NCBI RefSeq assembly: GCF_018130215.1
Contig: NZ_JAFCKQ010000029.1
Coordinates: 1-64,000 of the forward strand
Direction: 5' to 3'
From: Bradyrhizobium jicamae
GTDB taxonomy: Bacteria > Pseudomonadota > Alphaproteobacteria > Rhizobiales > Xanthobacteraceae
Length of the DNA stretch: 64,000 nt
Under the pieces are notes generated by a model that was not told the origin of the DNA, ran no database searches, and saw only the letters and a program-made list of their open reading frames with translations. The stretch's first letter is position 1. Each line of letters opens with the position of its first letter. Both the position numbers and the translations under genes were made by a program. Shown here piece after piece: positions 8,199-15,687 of this stretch.

Positions 8199-8843
8199 AT
8201 GAAGACGTCGGCGGCCCACATTGTCAGGGAATATACCTTCGATGAGGTCGAGAGCGTGCACGGCGTCAGCTATGACGGCGCGCAGGTCTGGTTCGGCGCC
8301 GGCGACCGCATGATCGCCTTCGATCCCGACAGCGGCACGATCGAACGCACACTCGCCGTCGCGGCCCATGCCGGCACCGCCTTCGATGGCAAGCACCTCT
8401 ACCAGATCGCCGAGGACCGCATCCAGAAGGTCGATCCGAAGACCGGCCGCATCGTATCCACGATCCCCTCGCCCGGCGGCGGCCGCGATTCCGGCCTGGC
8501 CTGGGCCGAAGGCGCGCTGTGGGTCGGACAGTATCGCGACCGCAAGATCGTCCAGATCGATCCGGACACCGGCGCGATTCTCCGCACCATCGAATCCAAC
8601 CGCTTCGTCACCGGCGTCACCTGGGTCGACGGCGAGCTCTGGCACGGCACCTGGGAAAACGACGAGAGCGACCTGCGACACATCGATCCGCAGACCGGCG
8701 AGGTGCTGGAGCGGCTCGAGATGCCGCCGGGCGTCAACGTCTCTGGCCTCGAAGCCGACGGCGGCGACCGCTTCTTCTGCGGCGCCGGGTCGACCAAGAA
8801 CAAGGTGCGCGCGGTGGCGCGGCCGAAGCGGAGCCGCGCCTAG
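8199..8843 (+). CDS. Beta-propeller protein (Vgb / glutamine cyclotransferase-like)
   Basis: This 214-residue protein shows at least four blade repeats of about 45 residues, each ending in an IDPDTG-like turn: FDPDSGTIERT, VDPKTGRIVST, IDPDTGAILRT and IDPQTGEVLER. Tryptophans recur before each turn (VWFGAG, LWVGQY, LWHGTW). Such propellers occur in virginiamycin B lyase and glutaminyl cyclotransferase relatives, but no catalytic residues can be assigned here. There is no signal peptide. It follows the HTH regulator by 32 bp and may carry out or report the signal that the regulator senses. Confidence 0.75.
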   Translation: MKTSAAHIVREYTFDEVESVHGVSYDGAQVWFGAGDRMIAFDPDSGTIERTLAVAAHAGTAFDGKHLYQIAEDRIQKVDPKTGRIVSTIPSPGGGRDSGLAWAEGALWVGQYRDRKIVQIDPDTGAILRTIESNRFVTGVTWVDGELWHGTWENDESDLRHIDPQTGEVLERLEMPPGVNVSGLEADGGDRFFCGAGSTKNKVRAVARPKRSRA

Positions 8844-8867
8844 GCAGATCACGTCACGGCTCTCGCC

Positions 8868-10085
8868 TCACGCCGGAACGGGCGCGGTCCGCGCCACGGC
8901 CGGGAACGGCCTGAAGTTCATGATGATCAGGAATGCACCGAGGCCGAGCGCCCAGGAGCCGACATAGAGCCACGTGTAGCTGGCGAAGGTGTCGTAGATC
9001 AGGCCGCCGGCGAGCGGCCCGGTCGCCATGCCGAGGCTACCGGCCATCGCGGTGCCGCCGATCACGGTGCCCATCATGCGTAGCGGAAAGTTCTCGCGCA
9101 CCAGCACGGAATAGAGCGGCATGGTCCCGGCATAGATGAAGCCGAACACCGCGGCCACCGCATAGAATGCCGCCAGCTCGCGCGCGAAGACATAGCCGAG
9201 CGCGCCGAAGGCCTGCGCCAGCAGGCCGAGAACCAGCACGCGCTTGGCGCCGAAGCGGTCGCCGAGCAGGCCGAAGACGATGCGGCCGCCCATGCCGGCC
9301 AGCCCCTCCACGCTGTAGATCGTCACCGCCGCGATCATCGGGATGCCGCAGGTGATCGCGTAGCTGACCGTGTGGATGATCGGACCGGAATGGGTGGCGC
9401 AGCAGAAGAAATTCGTCGCGACCAGGATCAGGAATTGCGGCGAGCGCAGCGCCTGCGCGCGCGTCATCTCCGCTTGCGGCCCTCCGCTGCTGGCCTGAAC
9501 GCTCTGCGCGCCCTGAAGCGCCGGCGGCCGCCGCACCAGGAGCGACACCGGGATCATGATGGCGGCGACCACGCCCGCCACCGTCAGCATCGAGGTCCGC
9601 CAGTCATGGCTCGAGACGAGCCAGGCGGCGAACGGCGACATCGTCATCGGCGCCATGCCCATGCCTGCCGAGACCAGCGAGACCGCAAGACTGCGATGGG
9701 TGTCGAACCAGCCGGTGACGCAGGCCATCATCGGGGCGAAGATCGCCGCGCAGGACGCGCCGACCATCGCGCCGAAGACCACCTGAAACGCGAGCAACGA
9801 CGGCGCCCGGCTCGCCAGCGCAAGACTCGCCGCCAGCACGGTCGATCCGGTCAGCACCACCGGAAGCGGCCCCAGCCGGTCCGACAGCGTGCCCCAGGCC
9901 ATGCTGGTGAAGGCCATCGCAAGGAAGCCGATCGTCATCGCGCTGGAGATGCCTGTCACCGACCAGCCGGTCTCCTGCGCCATCGGCTTCAGGAACACCG
10001 GCAGCGAGAACATCCCGCCGATCGCCACGCAGCCCAGCAGCCCGCCGGCCGCGACGATCACCCAGCGATAGTGCGAATTGCTCAT
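8868..10085 (-). CDS. MFS transporter (monocarboxylate/oxalate-formate type)
   Basis: The product is about 405 residues with twelve predicted membrane helices and the MFS loop 2-3 signature GTLSDRLGPLPVVL. The opening WVIVAAGGLLGCVAIGG and the pattern PVFLKPMAQETGWS resemble the oxalate-formate antiporter/MCT branch, which moves small organic anions. I start at ATG 10083-10085, with GGGAG eight bases upstream; a longer frame to 10169 lacks support. It converges with the beta-propeller gene (24 bp). The substrate is unknown. Confidence 0.85.
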   Translation of the reverse strand: MSNSHYRWVIVAAGGLLGCVAIGGMFSLPVFLKPMAQETGWSVTGISSAMTIGFLAMAFTSMAWGTLSDRLGPLPVVLTGSTVLAASLALASRAPSLLAFQVVFGAMVGASCAAIFAPMMACVTGWFDTHRSLAVSLVSAGMGMAPMTMSPFAAWLVSSHDWRTSMLTVAGVVAAIMIPVSLLVRRPPALQGAQSVQASSGGPQAEMTRAQALRSPQFLILVATNFFCCATHSGPIIHTVSYAITCGIPMIAAVTIYSVEGLAGMGGRIVFGLLGDRFGAKRVLVLGLLAQAFGALGYVFARELAAFYAVAAVFGFIYAGTMPLYSVLVRENFPLRMMGTVIGGTAMAGSLGMATGPLAGGLIYDTFASYTWLYVGSWALGLGAFLIIMNFRPFPAVARTAPVPA

Positions 10086-10222
10086 TCCCGATCTCCCGAC
10101 TGGCTCGTCCTGCATGCAAGACGAACGGGGTGGAGTGGAACCGACAGCCGGCGACGCGCGGCAGATCACTTTCCGTCGATCAGCTTCCGTCCTGGCTAAT
10201 CTGCTTGCGGTTGACCGTCACC

Positions 10223-10250
10223 GGATATACAATTTAAGAAATGTATATCC
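10223..10250. promoter_or_regulatory. Inverted-repeat operator of the toxin-antitoxin operon
   Basis: Perfect 9-bp arms GGATATACA (10223-10231) and TGTATATCC (10242-10250) enclose a 10-base AT-rich spacer. The element overlaps a TATACAAT sequence suited to a -10 box and lies 17 bases before the antitoxin start. AbrB-type antitoxins commonly autorepress from such sites, so this is the likely operator. Confidence 0.7.
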
Positions 10251-10267
10251 TCACAAGGAACGTTTAA

Positions 10268-10498
10268 ATGCAAGTCGCCAAATGGGGCAACAGTCTCGCG
10301 ATCCGGCTTCCCGCCGCCGTGGTGGAGGCGCTCGAGCTCAGGGAAGGCGACGAAATTGAAATCCACGTCGCCGATGAGCGCAATTTCGGCGTCGCGCGCA
10401 AACCCGGACGCGAGCAATTGCTGACGCGGTTGCGCGCCTTGCGTGGGCGCCTGCCGGCGGACTTCAAGTTCGACCGGGACGAGGCCAATGCCCGGTGA
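10268..10498 (+). CDS. AbrB/MazE-type antitoxin
   Basis: The 76-residue protein opens with the swapped-hairpin AbrB fold: MQVAKWGNSLAIRLPAAVVE, then LELREGDEIEIHV. This is the standard DNA-binding part of VapB/MazE antitoxins. The C-terminal tail DFKFDRDEANAR is the segment expected to occupy the toxin active site. AAGGAA precedes the start, and the gene overlaps the PIN toxin gene by 11 bp, so translation is probably coupled. The inverted repeat upstream suggests autoregulation. Confidence 0.92.
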   Translation: MQVAKWGNSLAIRLPAAVVEALELREGDEIEIHVADERNFGVARKPGREQLLTRLRALRGRLPADFKFDRDEANAR

Positions 10499-10889
10499 CT
10501 TCATCGACACCAACGTGCTGGTTTACCTGGCATCCAGCGATGCTGCGAAGGCGGATCGTGCCGAAGCGCTCGTTGCGCGTGGCGGCGCGATCAGCGTGCA
10601 GGTCCTGAATGAAGTCACCAAGGTCGCGCGCCGCAAGATGCAGATGTCATGGCCGGAGACGCATTCATTCCTGACCACACTGCGCAGCCTGCTGACTGTT
10701 CATCCTCTCACGCTGGACGCGCACGACACCGGCCTCGCATTGGCCGAACGCTATGGGTTGTCGACCTTCGACGCGATGATCGCTGCATCCGCGCTCGAAG
10801 CCGGCTGTGACACATTGTGGTCGGAAGACATGCAGCACGGACTGGTGCTCGACGGTGGCCTTCGGATCATCAATCCGTTTCGCGCGTAG
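10488..10889 (+). CDS. PIN-domain toxin (VapC-type ribonuclease)
   Basis: The 133-residue product is a PIN-domain RNase of the VapC group, which cleaves tRNA or rRNA in the cytoplasm unless held by its antitoxin. The acidic active-site residues are visible in FIDTNVLVYL, in the conserved glutamate of VLNEVTKVA, and in GLSTFDAMIAASALEAGCD. I use ATG 10488 inside the antitoxin gene, because the longer frame to 10443 lacks the family start. It is complete and looks functional. Confidence 0.92.
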   Translation: MPGDFIDTNVLVYLASSDAAKADRAEALVARGGAISVQVLNEVTKVARRKMQMSWPETHSFLTTLRSLLTVHPLTLDAHDTGLALAERYGLSTFDAMIAASALEAGCDTLWSEDMQHGLVLDGGLRIINPFRA

Positions 10890-10969
10890 TTCAGTAGATC
10901 CGGTTGCTGTACGCTACTCGCCATTCGCTGTTCGAGCGCGCCGTCCGCACCACCGCCATCGACCCGCGC

Positions 10970-10998
10970 TTGACATTCAGAGGTTGCAGGCGTATTCC
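10970..10998 (+). promoter_or_regulatory. Candidate sigma-70-type promoter for the structured RNA
   Basis: TTGACA (10970-10975) is followed after exactly 17 bases by TATTCC (10993-10998). The -35 box matches the consensus fully; the -10 box matches only in its first three bases. Initiation would fall near 11005, just before the first stem of the RNA fold that starts at 11010. No coding frame uses this promoter before the terminator at 11176-11209. Confidence 0.5.
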
Positions 10999-11004
10999 CC
11001 GCGC

Positions 11005-11209
11005 CCTCGCGGGCGTCATGTTCGCGGAGAATGCGAGCAAACCGATGATACGCAAACCACTGCATCCGAGCGAATGCGTCCGCGGACCATCCTATGGTCT
11101 TCGGCCGAACATCCATGCACGCCCGGTTCAAGGGAGCGGTCTCGCATAGGCGCGATCGACAATCCGTATCTACGGACCCTCCCGAGCCAGCCGCTTCGGA
11201 GGGTTTTTT
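11005..11209 (+). ncRNA. Candidate structured noncoding RNA upstream of rtcB
   Basis: About 205 bases between a promoter and an intrinsic terminator fold compactly by eye. P1 is 11010-11016 with 11119-11125 (7 bp) and P2 is 11018-11024 with 11106-11112 (7 bp). Inside are P3 11032-11035/11051-11054, P4 11062-11065/11074-11077 and P5 11080-11090/11094-11104, giving a multi-branch junction. The junction carries GCAAACC twice (11037-11043, 11052-11058). The 3' part adds hairpins 11142-11155 and 11163-11176 before the terminator. I recognise no known RNA family, and it is not a tRNA. It may be an independent RNA or the 5' leader of rtcB, whose ATG is at 11306. Confidence 0.5.
11176..11209 (+). terminator. 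Intrinsic terminator before rtcB
   Basis: ACCCTCC (11176-11182) pairs with GGAGGGT (11198-11204), and a run of six T residues occupies 11204-11209. It ends whatever is transcribed from the promoter near 10970, or it terminates rtcB transcription prematurely if that leader is regulatory. Confidence 0.75.
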
Positions 11210-11305
11210 GTTGCCCGCGCGGTCTGGTCCCCTCCGGCAAGATGATCTTGAACCACCTGCGTGGACCGCCCGACGGTTCATGCAGGCTCAGCAGGAAACA
11301 CGACC

Positions 11306-12646
11306 ATGCGACGACCTGATCCCTACCAGGAGCGCGCCCGCGAGCTCTGCCTCGCCGCGGGCATCGATCCGGATTCCCGTGTCGGCGAGGGTCGCGGTCA
11401 GCCGGCCTGGTGCCTGTACCGCGACGCTGCGCGCAAGGAGCGGATGACGCGCGAGGCCGAAGCGGCCTCGATCGAGATCGCGATGCTGCGCCCGCAGCAG
11501 GAGCGCTTCAGGAACGCGCCGATGACGGTGTTCGGCGAGCACGACGCGGCGACCATCGCGCAGATGCGCAACTGCATGGCGGTCGGCAACGTGGTATCCG
11601 GCGTGATCTGCGCCGACGGCCATCTGGGCTACGCCCAGCCCGTCGGCGGCGTGATCGCCTATGAGAAGCAGATCAGCATCTCCGGCGTCGGGTTCGACAT
11701 CGGTTGCGGCAACATGGCCGCGCGGCTCGACGTGCGTTTCGACGACATCGCGGCGACGATCCCGACCATCATTCGCGACGTTGCGAAGGTGATCTCCTTC
11801 GGCATCGGCCGAAAGAATATCGAGAAAGTCGAGCACACGCTCTTCGATGATGGCGACGCCTGGCGCGAGAGCGACATGGAGGCGTATCGGCAGAAGGCCG
11901 TCGTCCAGCTCGGCACGGTCGGCTCGGGCAACCACTATGTCGACCTGATGCGCGACGAAGCCGGCTTCGTCTGGATCGGCGTGCACTTCGGAAGCCGCGG
12001 GCTCGGGCATACCAGCGCGACCCGCTACCTCAAGGCTGCCGGCGGCAAGGACGGGATGAATGTCCCGCCCGCGATCGTCGACGAGGATTCCGAGCTCGGG
12101 CGCCGCTACATCGCGGCGATGCAGCTCGCCGGGCGCTACGCCTATGCCGGGCGTGAATGGGTCGTGGAGCGCGTTCGCCGGATCATCGGCGGACAGGTGA
12201 CCGAGGCCGTGCACAACCACCACAACTACGCCTGGCGCGAGACGCACGGCGGCAGGGACCTGTGGGTGGTGCGCAAGGGCGCGACGCCGGCGTTCCCCGG
12301 CCAGAAGGGATTTGTCGGCGGATCGATGGGCGACGACGCCGTCATCCTGGAGGGCGTCGACGGTCCGGAGGCCAAGGCCTCGCTCTACTCGACCGTGCAC
12401 GGAGCCGGCCGGCTGTTCGGCCGCAACGAGGCGAAGCGCCGGTTCACGCGCGAGGAGATGGACCGATGGCTGAGCGAGCGCGGCGTCACCCTGATCGGCG
12501 CCGATCTCGACGAAAGCCCGATGGCCTATCGGCGTCTGCCCGACGTGCTCGCCCAGCACGCCGGAACGGTGAAAGTGCTGCATACGCTGCGGCCCTTTGC
12601 CGTCGCGATGGCGGGTGAAGGCGAGTTCGATCCCTTCAAGGACTAG
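11306..12646 (+). CDS. rtcB: RtcB-type RNA ligase
   Basis: The 446-residue product is an RtcB ligase, which joins 2',3'-cyclic-phosphate or 3'-phosphate RNA ends to 5'-OH ends with GTP and Mn2+. Family landmarks are present: the metal-site segment SGVGFDIGCGN, the histidines in WIGVHFGSRGLGH and in HNHHNYAW, GGSMGDDA, and STVHGAGR, whose histidine accepts GMP. An AGGAAA site precedes the ATG. No archease or RtcA gene is adjacent in this window. The closest upstream element is the structured RNA, not a sigma-54 RtcR regulator as in enterobacteria. Confidence 0.95.
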   Translation: MRRPDPYQERARELCLAAGIDPDSRVGEGRGQPAWCLYRDAARKERMTREAEAASIEIAMLRPQQERFRNAPMTVFGEHDAATIAQMRNCMAVGNVVSGVICADGHLGYAQPVGGVIAYEKQISISGVGFDIGCGNMAARLDVRFDDIAATIPTIIRDVAKVISFGIGRKNIEKVEHTLFDDGDAWRESDMEAYRQKAVVQLGTVGSGNHYVDLMRDEAGFVWIGVHFGSRGLGHTSATRYLKAAGGKDGMNVPPAIVDEDSELGRRYIAAMQLAGRYAYAGREWVVERVRRIIGGQVTEAVHNHHNYAWRETHGGRDLWVVRKGATPAFPGQKGFVGGSMGDDAVILEGVDGPEAKASLYSTVHGAGRLFGRNEAKRRFTREEMDRWLSERGVTLIGADLDESPMAYRRLPDVLAQHAGTVKVLHTLRPFAVAMAGEGEFDPFKD

Positions 12647-12652
12647 AAAAGA

Positions 12653-12678
12653 GAACGGGAGGCGCAAGCCTCCCGTTC
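12653..12678. terminator. Hairpin between rtcB and the LysR gene
   Basis: Perfect 11-bp arms GAACGGGAGGC (12653-12663) and GCCTCCCGTTC (12668-12678) surround the loop GCAA. On the minus strand it is followed by TCTCTTTTC, so it serves best as the LysR terminator, and it may also block rtcB read-through. Confidence 0.75.
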
Positions 12679-12706
12679 GTACCTCAAGATTTCTCAGGGA
12701 TCGAGC

Positions 12707-13600
12707 TCACCGCGACCCGTAGACCCGTTTCAGCGCTTCGACCAAATGTTCGAACATTGATCTCATGGGCGGACTGTTGCGCAAGTCCCGATGCATCGTG
12801 ACCCAGACGTCGAGGCTCGGTGAAAATTCCTTGGGCAGGAGATGCATAAGTTGGGCGTCCTCGCGCACGACCGCGCGTTGGCAGATTCCAATTCCGAATC
12901 CCGCCCGAATGGCCGCCAACTGAAGCAGCGTGTTGTCGGACCGCAACGTAAAGTCGCCCCGCTTCAATTGCAGGCCGAGCCGCCGCAAGGCTCGGACAGC
13001 AGAGGTCTCGTGGTCAAAGCCCACCAGGCAATGCCGGTTCAGGTCGCGCAAATTGGCGGGTTCGCCGTTCTTTTCCAGGTAGTTCTTGTGAGCATGGAAT
13101 CCCAGCCGGGCCTGGCCCACCTTGCGTGCGACGAGATCGGCCTGTGTCGGCCTCACCATGCGGATGGCGATATCGCAATCCCGCCGCAACAGGTCTTCCA
13201 ACCGGTCCGAAACGGAGATTTCGACAACCAATCCCGGCTGGCTCCGCTCCAATTCAGTGAGAATAGACGGAAGAATCTCTATAGCAACGATCTCGGAGGC
13301 CGCGAGGCGGACGACCGTGCGGGGCTGGCCCGCTTTGCTCGAAATCGCTCGCAGCAATGTTTCGGCAGCGGCGGCCATGGCCAAGGCGTGCTGCTGCGCA
13401 ACGACGGACGCCGCGGTCGGTCTCAGGCCATCCGGGGCGCGCGTGAAAAGCGGCACACCGAGAGTGGCCTCCAGCTCACGGATGTGCCGGCCGACGGTTG
13501 GCTGGGTGAGGTTGAGGGAGCGCGCCGCACCCGAGAGGCTCCCCTCGCGCAGGACCGCCAGAAATGACCTGTACAGTTCCCAGCCTGGATTCTTGTCCAT
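12707..13600 (-). CDS. LysR-family transcriptional regulator
   Basis: The 297-residue protein has the LysR N-terminal winged HTH (SLSGAARSLNLTQPTVGRHI, then LEATLGVPLFTRAP) and a periplasmic-binding-like effector domain (about 95-297). It is divergent from the lactonase-like gene at 13696 across a 95-bp gap, the usual arrangement for a LysR protein and its target. The inducer is unknown. Base composition is slightly less GC-rich than its left neighbours. Confidence 0.93.
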   Translation of the reverse strand: MDKNPGWELYRSFLAVLREGSLSGAARSLNLTQPTVGRHIRELEATLGVPLFTRAPDGLRPTAASVVAQQHALAMAAAAETLLRAISSKAGQPRTVVRLAASEIVAIEILPSILTELERSQPGLVVEISVSDRLEDLLRRDCDIAIRMVRPTQADLVARKVGQARLGFHAHKNYLEKNGEPANLRDLNRHCLVGFDHETSAVRALRRLGLQLKRGDFTLRSDNTLLQLAAIRAGFGIGICQRAVVREDAQLMHLLPKEFSPSLDVWVTMHRDLRNSPPMRSMFEHLVEALKRVYGSR

Positions 13601-13695
13601 GCATTTTTGTATACCAACTCAAGAACCTTCGGCAATTCCGTTCATCGGGAGGCGCGCGTATTTCGGGTCCAGCAACCCTTCCATGAGGCACCCAG

Positions 13696-14517
13696 ATGCG
13701 CATCCATGCTATCCAGACCGGAACAGTCAAAATCAAAACCGCCCAGGTCGAAGGCCGAGGCCACGGCTTCATTGACGTATTCCTCGATCCGAATTGGACC
13801 GACTGGGTGCCGACATTCGCATGGGCGATCGAGCATCCCGACGGCGTCATTGTCGTCGACAGCGGCCAAGGGACACATCTGTTGGAGCATTCGCGCGAGC
13901 TCAACCCCTTTGTGAGATGGGAAGTCGGCTTCCAGATCGAACGCGAGCAAGAGATCGGGCCACAGCTCCGGGCCTTGGGGATTGGTCCGCGCGATGTAAA
14001 AAAGGTCGTGCTCACTCATCTTCACATGGACCACGACGGAGGCCTTGCGCACTTCCCCAATACCGAGATCATGGTCCCAGCCGGTGAACTCGCGCAGGCC
14101 CGCGGATGGCTCGGGCGGGTGCGGGGGTATCTGCCCCATCGTTGGCCCACCTGGTTCGACCCAACGCCGGTCGACCTGCCGGCGGAACAATTTGGCTCGT
14201 TCAAGCGCAGCCAGCGGCTGACAAAGGCCGGCGACATTGTTGCGGTGGCAACACCCGGACACACAGCAAACCATATGTCTGTCGTTGTTCAGGATGGCGA
14301 CACCGCAATTTTCCTCGCCGGCGACACCTCCTACAATCAGGCGCTGATGCTTTCGGGCACGGTCGACGGGGTGAGCGCCGGCGCCGATGTGGCAAAAGCC
14401 ACACTTGCTGCCATCAAGGCTTTTGCGCAAAGCCGTCCGACAATCTATCTGCCGACGCATGATCCGGAATCGGGTCTCCGCCTCGTCAACCGGCAGCTTG
14501 TCGTCTCGGCGAGCTAG
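13696..14517 (+). CDS. Metallo-beta-lactamase-fold protein, N-acyl-homoserine lactonase family
   Basis: The 273-residue protein has the metal-binding motif LTHLHMDHDGG at about residues 104-114, a later histidine in ATPGHTANHMS, the bridging aspartate in FLAGDTSYN, and the C-terminal histidine in LPTHDPES. This is the dinuclear-zinc arrangement of AiiA/AttM-type lactonases, which open the lactone ring of quorum-sensing signals. Some relatives act on other lactones or esters, so the substrate is inferred. No signal peptide is seen. The start has GAGG upstream, and the LysR gene is divergent. Confidence 0.85.
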   Translation: MRIHAIQTGTVKIKTAQVEGRGHGFIDVFLDPNWTDWVPTFAWAIEHPDGVIVVDSGQGTHLLEHSRELNPFVRWEVGFQIEREQEIGPQLRALGIGPRDVKKVVLTHLHMDHDGGLAHFPNTEIMVPAGELAQARGWLGRVRGYLPHRWPTWFDPTPVDLPAEQFGSFKRSQRLTKAGDIVAVATPGHTANHMSVVVQDGDTAIFLAGDTSYNQALMLSGTVDGVSAGADVAKATLAAIKAFAQSRPTIYLPTHDPESGLRLVNRQLVVSAS

Positions 14518-14574
14518 TCGAACGGCGCGAATGATTCAAAACAACCAACAGCTAACGCCGGCATGTTGGAGCCA

Positions 14575-15042
14575 TCACGTCCCGTCCTGCTTGTCCTTGG
14601 TGTTGCGCAACAGATTGTCGCGCAGCCTGACCACGCTCTTCTGCACGACGGGGAATTCGTCGCCGAGGCCGCAGGCCTCGACCAGCAAGCCGCCGAGATC
14701 CTTCTCGAGCAGGCGCCGGCCGGGCTTGGTCAGGCTGACCCTCACCTGCCGCTCGTCGGCGGGATCGCGGGCGCGGCTGATATAGCCTGACTGCTCCAGC
14801 TTCTTGAGGATCGGCGTCAGCGTGTTGGATTCCAGAAACAGCTTCTCGCCGAGCGCGCTGACTGTGAGGTCATCCGCTTCCGCCAGCGCCACCATCGCGA
14901 TGTACTGGGTATAGGTCAGGCCGACCGCATCCAGGATCGGCTTGTATGCGCGGCCAAAGGCCAGGTTGGCCGAATAGACCGCAAAGCACAGGAAATTCGA
15001 GAGTTTTCGGCCTTTGCCGTCAGCTTTCGGGGAGCGGGTCAC
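14575..15042 (-). CDS. ohrR: OhrR-type MarR regulator, organic peroxide sensor
   Basis: I begin at the GTG 15040-15042, with GGAGG eight bases upstream, giving 155 residues; the ORF to 15249 runs through the promoter. The reactive cysteine is C19 in LSNFLCFAVYS, the conserved OhrR position, and a second cysteine in VEACGLG suggests a two-cysteine mechanism. The winged HTH is LTVSALGEKLFLESNTLTP followed by SRARDPADERQVRV. Oxidation by organic hydroperoxides releases it from DNA. It is divergent from ohr, with repeated operator sequences between them. Confidence 0.94.
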   Translation of the reverse strand: MTRSPKADGKGRKLSNFLCFAVYSANLAFGRAYKPILDAVGLTYTQYIAMVALAEADDLTVSALGEKLFLESNTLTPILKKLEQSGYISRARDPADERQVRVSLTKPGRRLLEKDLGGLLVEACGLGDEFPVVQKSVVRLRDNLLRNTKDKQDGT

Positions 15043-15075
15043 GGACGCCTCCGGAGTTTGTGATGTCGGGAACCA

Positions 15076-15176
15076 ATTAAATCGTATGTGATTAAATCGG
15101 ATGCGCTTGACATGGTCAAGGCAGCTGAATAATTCAGATCGCATCCGATTAAATCGGACCCGATTTAATAATTCCT
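15076..15176. promoter_or_regulatory. ohrR/ohr promoter region with repeated ATTAAATCG operators
   Basis: ATTAAATCG occurs at 15077-15085, 15091-15099 and 15149-15156 (in part), with the inverse CGATTTAAT at 15161-15169. ATTAAATCGGATGCG (15091-15105) and CGCATCCGATTAAAT (15140-15154) form an inverted repeat with one mismatch around a promoter TTGACA (15107-15112), 17 bases, TAATTC (15130-15135). OhrR is expected to bind these sites and repress ohr until peroxide stress. Confidence 0.75.
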
Positions 15177-15192
15177 CCAAAGGGAGTTTGCC

Positions 15193-15594
15193 ATGACCAC
15201 AGCAGCCAAGGTTCTCGCTACCGGAAAGACCCACGTCACCGCCGGCCATGACGGCGCCGCCCGCTCACGCGACGGTTTCCTCGACATCAAACTGCCGCAA
15301 CCGCACCCGGCCGCGGAAAACCTGTTCGCCGCCGCCTGGTCTGCCTGCTACATCGGCGCGATCCAGCTCGCCGCTGGGCAGCGCAAGGTGAAGCTGTCGA
15401 GCGAGCCCGAGGTCGACGCCGAGATCGATCTCAATCAGGCCAATGGCGCCTTCTTCCTGAGCGCACGCCTCAACGTCCGCGTCCCCGGCGTCGACCGTGC
15501 GGTGGCGCAGGAACTGATCGAGGCGGCGCACGGCATCTGCCCCTACTCCAAGGCGGTCCACGGCAATATCGACGTCGCGACCACGCTCGTCTGA
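15193..15594 (+). CDS. ohr: Organic hydroperoxide resistance protein Ohr
   Basis: This 133-residue OsmC/Ohr-fold thiol peroxidase reduces organic and lipid hydroperoxides in the cytosol. The two catalytic cysteines are C52 in AAWSACYIGA and C116 in GICPYSKA, and the conserved arginine region is ARSRDGFLD. The strong site AAAGGGAG precedes the ATG. It is divergent from ohrR, its repressor, so the unit is a self-contained peroxide response module. Confidence 0.97.
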   Translation: MTTAAKVLATGKTHVTAGHDGAARSRDGFLDIKLPQPHPAAENLFAAAWSACYIGAIQLAAGQRKVKLSSEPEVDAEIDLNQANGAFFLSARLNVRVPGVDRAVAQELIEAAHGICPYSKAVHGNIDVATTLV

Positions 15595-15642
15595 CGAGCG
15601 TGCCCCGGCGCAACGACTGGTACGAAAGCGCAGGCAAAACAA

Positions 15643-15664
15643 GGGCACCCGCTTCCGGGTGCCC
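15643..15664. terminator. Hairpin after ohr
   Basis: Arms GGGCACCCG (15643-15651) and CGGGTGCCC (15656-15664) with loop CTTC lie between ohr and the SDR gene. No T-run follows on the plus strand, so termination here may be weak. Confidence 0.5.
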
Positions 15665-15687
15665 CTAACAGACAGAGTGTCAAAGCC

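Noticed and set aside
11005..11209. tRNA, hammerhead, twister or c-di-GMP riboswitch in the RNA upstream of rtcB
   Set aside because: No tRNA T-arm with correct stems, no CUGAUGA/GAAA hammerhead core (CCGATGA only), no twister core, and the repeated GCAAACC does not fit the GEMM layout. I leave the class open.
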